A stretch of DNA of 64,000 nt from Zizania palustris. Its lineage: Eukaryota > Streptophyta > Magnoliopsida > Poales > Poaceae. The notes beneath the pieces were generated by a model. That model was not told where the DNA came from, searched no databases, and worked only from the letters and a program-made list of their open reading frames with translations. The stretch's first letter is position 1. Every line of letters starts with the position of its first letter. Of the stretch, positions 11,201-26,200 are shown one piece after another. The position numbers and the translations under genes were made by a program. The stretch spans positions 81,834,162 through 81,898,161 of the forward strand of contig JAAALK010000079.1 in NCBI GenBank assembly GCA_019279435.1, written 5' to 3'.

Positions 11201-14200
11201 GCCAGATGTTCATTAAGTATTGATCCCTTGCAGAAGCCATTTACACTGACAACAACAGCTGCTGGAGTAAGTCGCTCCACAACACCAGAAACGATACTTC
11301 CCAGCTTTGAGGTGTTAGCTTGAACAACTCTACATGAGAATGAACAAATAGAAATAGATGGTGACATTTTAATTTTCAATTTACCCACAATATGAATATT
11401 GCCCAGAAAAGAACCCTATAAGTTAACAAATCCATCATAAGACCTGCTAGGACCTCATCACATTGAGAATGACTAGATACAAAGAAACATTATAAAAACA
11501 AGCAGAAGGATTGTAGGAAATGGAATCAAAAAATGGGCTTCATACAATTCCCAATGTATAACAATGAAAAAATACGCCAGTTATTTGTCATTACATACAA
11601 AGAGCAAATATAAACCAAAGAACATAAAAGAAAAAGAAAACAATGAGCACTCATGTATCATCTAGAAAAAGGAAACGAAAGTGTGCTCACCTATTTGAAG
11701 ATATCACAAAACTAACATTTATTTTCCTTGAAGCAGGGACCATGCTGACAATTCTACATTTGACCACTTGGCCGATATGATAAACACTTTCAGCTTCAGT
11801 ACCTGGCTCCAATCCTAGCTCAGATCTAGCACCAATACATAAGGAGTGGAGAAACGAAATGTTTCAGAACCATGTTCAATAAATATTAGTAGCAACTCCC
11901 TCCAGTCATTAATATATGATGTTTTTAGTATTAACTTAGCACTAAAAGCATTATGTATTGATGACCAGAGATAGTACTAAGAACATAGAAGATAATTCAC
12001 ATTCATAAAAAATAACAAAATCACTAAAGAGAGATAGACAGTGAACTAATGTATTTCAAAAGTGAGATAAACCTGCTAACAAAACCCTGAACCCCATTGT
12101 AGAATTTCACAAAGCAGCCATGCTTTTCAATTTTAGTAATCCATCCATGTGTCACTAAACCAATCTTGGCATCAGCATATGAGGCCAACACATCAAGTTT
12201 TGATTTGACCTGAACAAGGAACATAATCTTGTCATTGAAGCACAGGCAAATCAAGGCATTGCAGTAAAAAGAATGTAAGTTCTACATTGGAATCAACTTA
12301 TTTAAAATAGAACTAGAAGAAATCTGAAGAACAAGAATCCATCATGCTCGATACAGTACAGAAGGAATCATAATAATAGAAATTCCCTGGGTAAGAGCAC
12401 AGGAGAGGTACCAGGGACTTCTTGAATGTCACTGTTATTCTCTTGGATTTGCAACCCAACACGCGGAAAATTAATTCAGTTCCAACCTACATAAACAAAA
12501 AATGAAAGTGCCATTTACAAAAATATTATACATCTTTATCATATAGCAATTTTATAGTATATAAGCAAAACAAAATAAACAAGAGCAATAAAAAAACACA
12601 ATAGCACCTTAAACTTCTTCGGTGGCTTTACAACATGTTCTAACTCAGACATGTGTGGAAGTGGACATAGTGCTTTCACACCACTGGAAAACTGCACTAT
12701 TGCACCGAAGGGTTCAACAGTAACAACCTTAGCTCTCACTACCATTCCTGGTTTAACATCAGCATGAGTGAAAACAGACCCTTCAAAAGCACTTTCCTGC
12801 AAATAAAGAGAAATGTTCAGCATTTGAGATCAATCTCTTTTACCAACTCGTGAAAATATGGTCAAATATATATGATGTGAACTACAATAAATTAAATGAA
12901 AAAAAACATAAAAGATTGTTTTGGGGTTAATGCACAACAAACATTTGTTGCACTTTTTCTACTGCATGGCATGCCAGGTGCCATGCTTTGACGTTAGCAT
13001 ATGCATCTGCTCGAAGGCAATGATTACCAACTGCATATAAATGTGCATAAGATGATATCAATTTAACGCATTAAAACGGAGTGAGAAGGATCAGCCGCAT
13101 GCTCAAATAATGGCAATGAAAAAAGTAGTGATAGAAAAATCGGCAAATCAGCCAATTAACTGCTACTCGGTGGCTTACCAGTTAATTTATGCCAAAATCG
13201 GGTCATTAATCGGCTGATCAGCCGATTAATCGGTGGTCAACCCGATTAATCGGTCCTCCACCGATTAATCAGCAATTGCTTGATTTGGGCATTGCGCCGC
13301 TGTTGCGTCGATCGTTAGGCTCGTGTCGTTGCAGCCAGATCTACGACGAGCTTCCATGTCGGGTCATGTCGTTGTCGTCGACCATCGGGTCGAGCTGCCA
13401 CCATCTCGCTGAGCTAACGCCGCCCTACTGTCGCCTAGATCTGTGTCGCCACAACTAGATCTATGTCAAGCGCTCGAGCTGCCACCGCACTGATATCGTG
13501 CCACCGCTTGGGCGTGGCCTGAGTGCTACTCTGTGGCAAGAAACAAGAAGAGAAAGAGAGTAGCAAGGAGAGGAGAGATGAGCAAAAGGCTAGAAGAGAA
13601 AGAAGAGTGGATGAGTGGTGGTTGGCTGCAGGCAAAGGAACTCTCGTGACTCATGCATCTCTCTCCTCTGCCACCCCTTTATTAGTGCTTTGTACTTGGG
13701 AGCAATGCTTTTGTACTTGGAAGCGTGCCGGCCAACTTAACCCTTATTAGTTGGGAGCTTGGAGGGGTGGGAGGGGTGAGAATGGTAAGTGCATGTGAAC
13801 CATTCATAGTTGGGTTTATATGTTATTTTTTTTAGGATAATATGTAATTTGAACGATTAATTCATTGACCGATTAATTCAGTTAATCCCCCGATTAACCG
13901 ATTAATCTCTACTCGATGGTCGGCCAATCAACTACTGATCACCGATTTTTCTAACATTGAAAAAAATGCAGAAATATTAATGTTTATGACTACAAATACA
14001 AAAGCTTGTAATTGAGCCAAAAGTCCAAAATTGCATGAATGACTAAGAAAATTAACAGTTTGTAATGAATGGAGTTGATTACCATTGTACTAAACAGCAC
14101 TACACAAACTACATAATTTTTCCAATCAAATCCCCGCCTGCAATTCAACACATGCCATTTTTTTGTAGAAAAGTTGATATTAAACAATCCAGGTTTACCA

Positions 14201-17200
14201 TATAATTCCAAAGATCGTATATAAGGACATGTTCAATAAAAGAAAACAACAATAAAGTGAGCATTTTAATCAAACAAAATCGTAATTGCAGCTTAGTTCT
14301 ATTCTGTGGAAATAGAATTGCAGAATACATCAGATGATAGTAAAGTTCAAAATATTGAATGAGCCAAGCGGGTGCAAAGAAAGTATGTTTAGGATGCAAA
14401 ATGAGTTGCTCAATATGAACAAATAATGATCACCAAATTTGAAGTGTTTGTGTTATGGACAGTCCAGGCACCAAGGAAGATCCAGGAGGGCGCCAGGAGA
14501 GTACAGGAGAAGCATGGCAAGGAATAATATTAGGGATAAGTTAGGAATCCTTCTCGTGTGCATTTAGGAGTCTGTTAGCAATCAGATTAGTTACAGGGTG
14601 GGCTCAGTTGGGCCTTAAGCAGTCCAGATCAGTTATAAGAGTCCTTAAATAAAGTAGCAGTCAGATTAGGTTTAGTCTATCTATTAGCAATCAGATTAGG
14701 TTTATAATTCTATTAGCCTATATATATTGCAGTAGCTTGTACCAGGGAACTCAAGTAATAAAGATTATCTATTTCTCTTTTCTGCTCAAGACAGCCAGGC
14801 AAAGTCTCTATCGTGTCTATCTATCAAGCAACGATAGGGGTACAGCCTCGAGTCATACGGCAAGAGGGAAACAACCTCAAGCCGTGGCTACCCATCGCTA
14901 TCTGTTACAAAGTTCGAGATCCCAAGACCCCAGACATAAAAGTTTGGTATCAGATTCAGGAGTTTCGGTTCCTGTCATGGCTACCGACAACAATTCAATT
15001 CAAACAGCTCTTGAGGACCTTACGCAGGAACTGCGCGATCTAATAACTTCACTGCATATTCTCATGTACAAGACCGAAGCTAACTTCTAGGATATTCAGC
15101 AGATATCACAGCAACATCAAATTATTCCGCACAATTCTGCTTCAACTGATTCTCATTCGCTGTCTGGCAGCCTCCATACTGATCAGCACCCAAGGTTTGG
15201 CAAATTAGATTTTCCAAAAAATTCTGGTCAAGGGGACCCTCGGTCGTTCCTCAGCCAATGTGAATCATATTTCCATCAATTCCGCACTGTGAAGGAAGAA
15301 AAGGTATGGCTTGCTTCCTTAAATTTAGAAGACACTGCACAATTGTGAAATATGAGGATCTTTCATGAAAAAGGTACACCATCGTGGCATTGTTTTTTGG
15401 AACTGCTCAACCTGTGTTTTGGACAATCAATCAGATCTAATCCCCAGGAAAGCTTCTCGCAGCTGCTGGCCCGTGCTGGTTCGCTAATAGAGCTTCAACA
15501 AGTTTAACTCTTTACGGTGGGGTTGGGTGAGCCCATCAGCATCAATGTCCAGCTCCAAAATCCAATGACGCTAGAAGTGGCCATGAGTTTGGCTCATTCC
15601 TTTGAGTACAAGGAACAAGTTGTAGCCCGGTCAAACTGCAACAATCACCCGGAGCTCCTGCCAACACATGCATTATGATATCTGGGACCAACACCGCCAC
15701 AACAACTGATCTGAATGCAAGCACCACTAGTCAGGGAACAATCACGGTGGAAGGTCGCTCCATCAAGTGGCTTTCTCCCGCAGAAATGGAGTGTCATCGT
15801 CTTGGGTTGTGCTTTAATTGCAACAAAAGGTACGCACGTGGTCATAACAAGGTCTGTTAACATTTGATTCTTCTTGAGATTCAGGATGAGGAAGAACCAG
15901 ATGAGGCCGAAACTAAGGAGCCACTGATCTTGCTGCATGCAATCAAGGGTGATCACATTGATGAGACCATGCAGGTTACTGTGGACATAGATGGAACTAC
16001 TCTCACCGCCCTGCTTGACTCCGGCTCCACTCATAATTTTCTCTCTCCAGAGGCAGTAGCCCAGACTACTCTTCAATACCAGGACTGCAGCACTATGAAG
16101 GTCACTATAGCGAACAGTGAACAAGTTCTCAGCATCGGTGTGTTCTGCAATTCTGCTTTTTACCATTGAAAGCGAGCCACTCAGGGCAGACTTCTTCGTG
16201 CTTCTGTTGGTAGGCTACGATATGGTGCTAGGCACAAAGTGGTTAGCCACCTTAGGGCCCATCCTCTGGGATTTCAGACACCTCTCATTGTCATTCTGGC
16301 ATCAGGGTCACCAAGTTCACATCTTCACTTGCAATCCAGCCATAACCTCCTTGACAATCTCGTAGCCAAATTTGATTCATCTCAAGGACAAGCTGCTAGT
16401 TGAGGGAGAAGAGATGTTATGGACAGTCCAGACGCCCAAGAAGGGAGGGTGCCAGGAGAGTCCAAGAGAAGCACGGCAAGGAGTAATATTAGGGATAAGT
16501 TAGGAATCCTTCTCGTGTGCATTTAGGAGTCGGTTAGCAATCAAATTAGCTACAGGGTGGGCTCATAGTCTGGATCAGTTATAAGAGTCCTTAAATCAGT
16601 TAGATTAGGTTTAGTCTATCTATTAGCAATCAGATTAAGTTTATAATTCTATTATCCAATATATATTGCAGTAGCTTGTACCAGGGAACTCAAGTAAATA
16701 TTATATATTTCTCTCTTCTCTGCTCAAGCTGGCCAGGCAAAGTCTCTGCCATGTCTATCTATCAAGCGACGAGAGGAAAACAGTCTTGAGTCATGCGGTA
16801 AGAGGGGAACAACCTCAAGCCGTGGCTACCCATTGCTATTGGTTACGAAGTTCGGGATCCCAAGGCCCTAGACATGACAGTTTCAATATTCAAATGTAAA
16901 CTAAACTAAGATTTAAAATTAAGAAGAATCTGGAATTAAAAGCACCTACTGTTTTCATTTTCAGGAATACCTCCACTAAAAAAATCAAGAGACAACATGC
17001 ACTTACTTTTAGGGTGCCTATTGCAACTCCTTCAAGATGTCGCACTCCAATCACACGGACACGTGCCATGCTGCCTTCTTTAAACTTCTTCTCCACATTT
17101 TTCACATCTTTGTCTGAGATATCATGTATCTGAAGATACATTTTGAAAATATAAGATGGATCTCTTCATCAAAAGTAAAAGAGGTCAATTAATGATGACA

Positions 17201-20200
17201 ATGACAGAACATTCATCAAAGTAACATACGCTAACAAAGCCTGGTGATGGAATCAGAGAAGGTATTTCAAGAAAAAGACCGGCCCTTTTATCCATCCTAA
17301 GAACCCGTGCTTTGTCATGGATTTCACCAGCTTTAACATTCTGCCAAATGGGGGAACAACAATCACAAAAGATATAGACAGTCTAGGAGAAAATAGCCTC
17401 ATGTTAACTATATTTGACTGAACCAACTTTACGTTAATATGGCTATGTCCAACAATGTATCAAATGCAAATGCTTGTGAAAAAAACAAAAACTTACAATA
17501 GGGGGCATTTTAAGACGAAGTAAATGTTGATTTAACGTAAGCCCAACTGCTCTTGTTGATGGATCAACAAACAATATCCGAGCATTTACCTGTAGGTTAT
17601 AGCATAAAGGTTAGAGGGGAACAAAAGTTCATTTGAAATGTCCATGACCATATAATCAAATGGCTGACAGCATGAAATTGATCCAGAACAGAGCAAATGC
17701 AAATGAAAGAAAGGGCCATAGGGGAGATCATCATGCAGACTTCGACAGTTAAACTACCAGCAAGCATTTTTCAATATCACATGTGTAATTGTGTAAACCA
17801 AAGGTCTGACTGGTCTGCAGCCACAGTACACCTACCACAAATGTGGTATACAAAGTAAATAGCTAGTTGTCATGCTTTTTCAGTTTATAGCCCTAGTTAC
17901 AAGGTTGACAAGTAAGCCTCTCACCAAACTCACGAGACAAAGACATTTTTCCTCCTTCAGCTTCTTTTTATTTGTTCTTAGGTTGTTTCACTAGCACGGC
18001 TCTAGATAATCAAAGTAGACCATTTTGCTTGGTACCTGTTAGGACCGGCCTCCAGTATAGGAGGCGCTGGCCCATAGAGAGGCCCATCTAGGGGGGGCAT
18101 GTCTATCTCATTTAAATTAGTTATTTCTGTTTTCAGATTAGATTAATTCTGTTTTTAGATTAGATTGTATCAGGACTATAAATACCTTTAAGGGCTATGG
18201 AATAAAGCAAGTCTAACAACGTACTTGTTGCCAAGGTTTCCCCTAACTCCTTCCCCGATTCCTGCACACGCCGTGCCCCTCACAGCGCCCACACACCGTC
18301 GACACCCTGGCTACCGATCAACCCCCCAATCATCCATACAATCTACGCCCTAGGAGGACAAGTCCTACCAATCTGGTATCAAAGATGCTAGGCTCCGACG
18401 ACGGGGATCCACCCCTACCAACGACGATTGCCCCGTCGACTTCGGTGACTGATCCTTTCATTAAGATACTGACAGAACTAGTGCATTCTGTCGCCAGCAT
18501 ACAAGCGCACTTGGCGGCCAAGGATGCCCAATTTCCCTACGGCCTGCCAGGGGCCGAGACCACAACGCCGTTTCCACTAGGCCTGCCAGGGATCGTCACC
18601 TCGGTGCCATTCCTGCCGAGCATGTCAAGGATTGGTTCCTCGGCGTCGTTCCTACCAAGTACCATCCCTGCAGCCACACCACCGCCCACGCCTATCCACC
18701 AGATCCAATTTCCCCACTCGGCTTCACCAATCCCATCCATGGGACTGCCTTCGGCAGGACTCCCCATGGGTGGCATGACCTCGCCATGCACCAACGTTCC
18801 TCAGCACATCTACAGTAGCCCCCATCATCAACAGTTTGGCAAGAGCACTCATGTCGGGCATGGGCGCACTGCCTCCATTCCAGGGGTCGCATCAGGGAAT
18901 CGACATCGGGCCGACCGTCAGCGTCCCCTGCTTCTACAAGCTTGACTTCGCCACCTACGACAGCTCTGAAGATCCCCTCACATGGCTGAATCGATGTGAG
19001 CAGTTCTTCCACGGTCAACGCACCCTAGCCTTAGACCGAGTATGGCTTGCATCGTACCATCTGATTGGTGCTGCCCAGACATGGTACTACGCTTTGGAGC
19101 AATACAAGGGTATGCCGAACTGGAACAGATTCAAGGGGTTGTGCCACCTGCGTTTCGAACCACCCGTTCGCATCAACAGATTGGCGAAACTCACGGGTTT
19201 GCCTTTTCTCTCCATGGTACAGGAGTACTCCGAGCGCTTCAACGCGCTCCTCTACCATGCCCACGACCTATCCTAGGTGCAGAAAGCAGATCTGTTCATG
19301 GGAGGCCTTCCCGATCAGATTCATATCAACGTCAAGCTACGACAGCCCCGTGATCTCCATACAGCGATGCACTAGGCACGTGCATATGAACGTCAGATCG
19401 AGGCAACGCTTCCGGTGTCGGGGCAACGCATCACTCGGGCTCCGCAGCGAACTACACCGACACCATCTAGGTCAGCCACCCATGTCCAACAGGCGCATGA
19501 ACCAACAACTGCAGTACCACCAGCCCCGCAGGTGCCAGCACTGCCAACCCCGACTCGATCCTTCCGCCGGCTCTCGCCACAAGAGTTGGCAGAGCGTCAT
19601 CCAAACTATCTGGTAATATCCCTGGTGAAGTACTTTTTGGTACTCCTAGGTATGATCATCTCCAATTGTTTGGGTGTACGTGCTATGTTCTGCTTGCACC
19701 TCGTGAGCGAACTAAGTTGACAGCCCAATCAGTTGAGTGTCTTTCTAGGATATAGTCCTGAGCATAAGGGTTATCGTTGTTATGATCCTTCTTCTCGTCG
19801 CATACGTATCTCTCGTGATGTGACTTTTGATGAGAATCGTCCCTTCTTTTATAACCAGTCTACCCAGCCATCCTATTCTCCCACAGAGTCCACATCGTTT
19901 ATGTGTCTCCCTCCACCCATTTCAGTTCCACTTATTGCCAATGACCCTTCACGACCCACCACAGTTGCACCTCCACATTCTAAACCACCCATCATACATG
20001 TTTACACTTGTCCCACTAATCCCATAGAGTCTCTATCGAGTCCTACCTCATTGGTCAATCCTAATGCGCTTGTTTCTAATGATTCTAACATATTTGATGA
20101 GTCGCGTGCTATTTTTGATGAGTCACAAGTTGGTTCAAGATATAATCTACGAGATCGTGCTACTATTGAACCTCCTAACAGGTTGGGTTTCCCACGTGTA

Positions 20201-23200
20201 AGTGCCATTGTAGATGGGTGACTTATCAAGAAGCTTCTAGTAGTCCGGAATGGCAACTTGCTATGTATGAAGAGTTGGCTGCCTTTGATCGTACATGCAC
20301 TTGGGATATTGTTCCATTACCCTCACATGTAGTACCAATTACATGTAGATGGGTGTTCAAAATTAAGACCAAATCAGATGGCACTATTGAGAGATATAAA
20401 ACTTGTCTTGTTGCTAGAGGTTTTCAACAGACTCAAGGTGTGGATTATGATGAGACTTTTGCTCATGTTGCTCACATGACTATTGTTCGTACTCTGATTG
20501 TCATAGCTACTACTTGTTCTTGGATTATATCTCAGATGGACGTCAAGAATGCATTTCTTCATGGTGATTTGCATGAGGAAGTCTATATGCAGCCACCCCC
20601 GGGAGTTGATGTACTTTTTGGACATGTTTATCGTCTTCGTCATGCTTTATATGGTCTTAAACAAGCTCCACGTGCTTGGTTTGAGCGCTGTCACTGTGAT
20701 AAGAGCTGCTGATTTTTCTCCCGGTGATCATGATCCTGCTTTGTTTGTTCATCTCTCTTCACATGGACGTACTCTGCTTCTTTTGTATATCGATGATATG
20801 TTGATAACGGGTGATGATGTGGAACATATTTCTCAAGTGAAGAGGCAACTTAGTGAGCAATTTCTGATGTCTAATCTAGGCCCTCTCAGTTATTTCTTAG
20901 GGATTGAGGTTTTATATTCTGCCAAGGGTTATTATCTTTCTCAGTCCAAATACATTCGAGATCTTATTTCTTGCTTTGGCATTACTGATAATCGGACAGC
21001 TGTAACACCTATGGATCTCTATTTACAGCTTCATCCTACCAATGGCACACCTCTTGAGGATCCCTCTCGATATAGGCACATTGTGGGCAGTCTTGTTTAT
21101 CTCACTATTAACAGACCTGACATTGCTCACATTGTCCATATTTTGAGTCAGTTTGTGAGTACCCCTACTTTTGTTCATTTTGGGCATTTACTTCGTGTGC
21201 TGCGATACTTACAAGGAAGGAACATCATCTCAGTGTTTGTTTTATGCTCGTGATAGTCCGCTCCAGCTTCATGCTTACTCGGACTCCACTTGGGCGAGTG
21301 ATCCGATAGATCGCCGCTCTATCACTGGTTATTGCATTCTTCTTGGTTCTTCTCTTACATGGAAGTCCAAGAAGCAGACAGCAATATCTCGATCCAGTAC
21401 AGAGGCAGAACTTCAAGCACTTGCTACTACCACATCTGAGATTATATGGCTGCGATAGTTGTTGGCTGATTTTGGTATTTCTTGTGATGATCCTACACCT
21501 TCTCTGTGATAATACTGGAGCAATACAGATTGCTAAGAAACATGTGAAACATGAACTTACAAAGCACATTGGTGTTGATGCATCATTTACTCGGTCTCAT
21601 TGTCAGCAGAAGACAATTGCTCTTCAGTATGTGCCATCTGAATTACAAGTTACAGATTTCTTCACTAAAGCACAGACTCGAGAGCAACATCGGCTTCATT
21701 TGCTCAAACTCAACGCTTCCGATTCGCCTTGAGTTTGAGGGGGGTGTTAAGGCCCATATATCATCTAAGTCATCTAGGCCCTCATGGCTATATATATATA
21801 CACACACACACATCCACCTTAATGGTGTGAGTAAGCACTCTCTAATCAAGGTTAGTCACATATGCTACAACTGCGACGAGCCCTACGTCTGCGGCCACAA
21901 GTGTCAGTGATTGTTCTACTTGGAGGTCTCTGACTTTGACGACGAGGGCACCATGGAGGAGGCTGTCGACATAGCAGCAGACGAGAACACCGTGCAACTC
22001 GTGGTGTCACTACATGCCATTGCAGGCATTCGCACGGAGGACACGATGCACCTCTATGTCGACATATGTGGCCATTGCCTACTAGCCCTCCTCAACTCAG
22101 GCTCCACTCACAATTTTATCAATGCAGGAGTACTTTATCAGTTGCAGCTGCACATGTCAACACATCCCGCTATGCGCATTGCCATGGCCAACGGCGACCA
22201 CGTATCTTGCAAGGGGGTGACACGTGGTGTCGCCCTCAGCATCAACAACAAGGATTTTATCGTCAACTGCCTCAGCATTGATCTCGGGGGATTCAATGTC
22301 GTCCTTGGCATTGAGTTCTTGTGCACTCTCGAGCCCATCTTTTGGGACTTTGAGAATACGTTCATGGCGTTCTGGCAAGGGTCCAGACGGATCCAATAGA
22401 AGGGCCCGATATCACCCTACACTGACAACCAGGAGTCAACAATACACATGGCAACCGTAACACCCGACCATTCCCTGCTAGATCGCATGCTACACCAGTA
22501 TGAGGTGGTGTTTGCGGAGCCCCATGGTCTACCACCGACTCGGCCCTACAACCACCGCATCCATCTTTTGCCAGGGACTGCACCAGTGTCTATCCGATCA
22601 TACCGCTACCCGCAGTTGCAAAAGGACGAGCTCAAGCGACAATGTGTTGCCATGCTCGCCCAGGGGATTATTCGGCCAAGCACATCGCCATTTTCCGCAC
22701 CGGTTCTCCTGGTACGAAAGACCGACAACTCCTAGCAATTTTGCATCGACTACCGCGTCGTCAACGACAAAACCTCCAAGGACAAATTCCCGATCCCGAT
22801 GGTTGACGAGCTCCTCGATGAGCTCCATGGCACACGATTCTTCACCAAGCTCGACCTTCGCTCGAGGTACCACCAGGTGCGCATGCACCCAGTGGACATT
22901 GAGAAGACGGCATTTCAGACTCATCACGACCATTTCGAGTTCCTCGTCATGCCGTTCAGCCTCTCCTACACGTCGGCCACATTCTAGGCCTTGATGAATG
23001 ATGTGCTTCGTAGTTTCTTGCGCAGGATGAACACCGGCAAAGTTTATCGACATAAAGAAAGGGAAAAAGCATAAATGAACTAAACACTTAACAAACAATG
23101 TAAATGCAATCAAGGATAATTGGAATGAAAAGCACAATTAAAAACACTATATTAATTCTACAAAATGGGTTTAAAAATTGATCTCATTTGCATAAAAAAT

Positions 23201-26200
23201 TAACAGAGGTATGACAACACTTTAGACATCATAGTCACAATAATCATCAACACATAGAACAAATTATTGAGTACCTTCTTATTCTTAATGTAGTCATCTT
23301 TCCAGCTACCAGACGCAAAGGAATTGGACAAATTAAAAATATCAGCCTGATAGGAATACAATGAAAAATGTTGAATAAGTGTACTATTAAAACCAAAAAA
23401 GTGAATTTAAAAGTTAAAATAACGAGGTGTTCAGAAAGAACTTACTGTTCCTGTGAAATAAGTAAGAAATGATAACATAATTCCATTTTCAAGTACTGAA
23501 TGAACACGTGCATTGAACATCATGCCAGGAATTAAATGATCAATAGAAAGGCCTTTCAGATCTTTAATCTAGATAAAAACAACAATAGAAATAAGTGATA
23601 ACTGATATCAGAAACAAAAATATAGAAGCTATTTTCAAGAGCCATTGGCCAATAATAGTTCAACATACGATAGATTTAGAAAGCAAATCTTCGTCAGAAC
23701 TCAAGTGGATAATTGCCCGAGCTTTATCGATTGTCTTCACAACACATTGCATGAGTTGTCCACTCTCAATCTTTGCATTTTCTGTCAGAGAATAGCAATT
23801 AATCAAGTATTTCGCCAAAAGGAACATCATGATCAGCACATGACAATGATGGAGAGAAGATAAAGAAAGGTGTTTGCGTGTATGGTATAAGTACAAATAA
23901 CATTAGAAGAGAGCATGCACATTATTGCTGTTTTCCGACAAAATTTGAATGCTGCAATATGTAGTGTCGTAGTGAAATCACAAGCAACTATACCGAACTA
24001 CCAACTACTAGGAAGTTTCAGAAATAACAGGTTGCTAGACCTGGCAGGCATTAAGATAACGCATATATCGGCAAATCAGCAATCCAAGTAGCTGCAATTA
24101 GAACACTAATAACTAGGTGCAGCATAAAATGCAATATTATCCAAGGTGTGTTAATATCTGATTGAGCCACTGCTTATTTCTACCTGTGTCAGCCTTTGGC
24201 ATGAATCCACTAAAGGAGGATACTCCGAAATGAAGAATGTAACCGTGGTCCTCAATACTTTTCACTTGGGCAGTGAGTACCTAAGAATTAGCATGGATGA
24301 GGAAAACATCTACATTGATGATGCTCATCCAAGAGACTTAAACCAATAAGGCATATCAAGACAAGGGTGAATAAGTGATACCATTCCATCCTGGATAGCA
24401 TCCAGAGAAAGACCCTTGTATATCCGGCTCAATCGTAATGATAACCAAATACGCCTGTTTACTTTTCCTTCTTTGTTATCATCATCGACTCGTAGAACTA
24501 CACAAGGAACAAGCTGCCCAACATGAACAACTTCTGCACATATACTGCCCTCACTATCCTGCAAAGGGACAACTTGTTAATAATGAGAGATCATAACTAA
24601 AATAAATGCAAGGGTCAGTTGGTTTTATTGATGCCAACTAGTTGACAGAACAATAGTAAAACCAAGATCCTTCAAAGGAATAAGAGTTTCAAAATATCCA
24701 CTACCTTACGAGTTTCTGGCAAAGCAGACTCGTGCACTTCCTCTGAGCGAACAAACCCTCTCATTCCACCAGGCAGGCTTACAGCAATGTCTTTTTGGTT
24801 AACTTCAATTACAACACCCCAGAGCTTCATATTTGGTGAAATATTCTGACAAAAGGGAAAAAAGTTATCGCAGATTCATGGCTATATCATCAAACCAGCA
24901 ATCTTTATCCAAAATTTCAAGATGAGAACAACAGATCCCACGGACCAACCTGTACATTTACATGTTCTATGATTTTGTTTAATTGCAGATCAAACAAAAA
25001 ACATGGTTGACAATTTAATCAGACCATTTACTAAAAGACAAAAATGACCTGAGTTTCCCCTTGTTTTGCATGTTTCATAAATTCAAAGCTAAAAAGATCA
25101 AAATGGTTATAGTAAATTATTACTCAATAATAAAGTGTAGCCACATCTAACTGAAAGCACTTGATCAATGGGGTCAATGGCATCACGCTGCCTATGTTAA
25201 ATAACGCCACGAACATTAGAATGTGTTGTATATCACCTTGATATGCATGAAACAGCTTAAGTTCGTACAATATATCCTCCATAACTGCAAGTGGAACTTA
25301 CAGAACAGGGTGAGCCAAATTTTTTATGGGGAATCATGCATTATATTGTACGTTCAAGAGTGGATGGAACAATGGGTGTGTGTGCAAATGAGCAAATCTC
25401 AGAACAATCCTCCCTCCCTCCACTTCAAGAGATAAATGTATGTTCTCGGTACCAATATGTTAGACCAAACATGTCATATCCCAACTGCTGTCCCATACAA
25501 AGTTACAAACTGATTACAGTGGGCCCAAAAAATAGGATAGCCACAAAGAGATAATTAATAGTTACTACATGGTAAATATGTCAATAAAGTGAATTTTCTA
25601 TAAAAATCTTCAATGCCTCAATCGAATTGAGTCCAGTGCAATGGTAACATCTGAACGGTTTGGCTATTTTCCCAGAAAGCTGAGATAAAAAGTGTTGTTT
25701 TGTGCATCATGCAATGTGGACAAAGGTTGTGAGAGGAACAGAATATAAATTATGGCACATAACTCTGATCATATGAATTGCAAATCTTATTGATCTTTTC
25801 ATACTTCATAGATTGTATCATAGGGAAGGTAAGCAGACTGATCACACACCAAATGGACAAATGGAAACTTTCCCCAATGTCACAAAGAAAAAGAACAAAT
25901 GGAAATTTTTGCTTCCAACCGTTTTGGCACTATGGGCATGTTTGGTTTGCTACAAATTCCAACCACACCAAATTTTGGCAAGGTACCAATCCAAATTAGT
26001 GTCTAGCTAGTTGGTCCGAGTAGCTGGTTGGTATGAGTATCTAGCAAGTGAGAAGCTTGTGTTTCCTAGCTTCTGGATTCTAGTTAATTTCCAAATTCTG
26101 CAACTACTGATTCTCACAATCTAGCTCTAGAATCCAGACCATTTGTTTCAGCTTCAAATTCTAGAAGTAGCTGCGGCTATCAAAAGCTAAAACAAACAGA

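Larger units (their letters stand above)
14451..16879 (+). mobile_element. LTR retrotransposon reduced to gag and protease (Ty3/gypsy-type)
   Basis: Two direct LTRs (14451-14941 and 16415-16879) enclose only 1.47 kb. A tRNA-Met-type primer site (TGGTATCAGA, 14945-14954) follows the first LTR and a purine tract (GAGGGAGAAGAGA, 16402-16414) precedes the second. Flanks GTTTG (14446-14450) and GTTTC (16880-16884) fit a decayed 5-bp target duplication. Inside are gag, a zinc knuckle and a protease, but no RT, RNase H or integrase. It lies antisense in RRP5 intron 11. Confidence 0.88.
18037..23030 (+). mobile_element. truncated Ty3/gypsy element carrying an internal copia fragment
   Basis: A gypsy element with a 5' LTR (18037-18370), primer site, gag, zinc knuckle, protease and the first part of RT ends abruptly at about 23030, where RRP5 intron sequence resumes. 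No 3' LTR is present. Its gag is split at about 19612-21849 by a piece of a copia element. Intron sequence on either side (17590-18036 and 23031-23274) shows no other feature. It lies antisense in RRP5 intron 8. Confidence 0.88.

Noticed and set aside
25223..25554. Small ORFs in RRP5 intron 2
   Set aside because: No splice-compatible match to RRP5 and no recognised domain.
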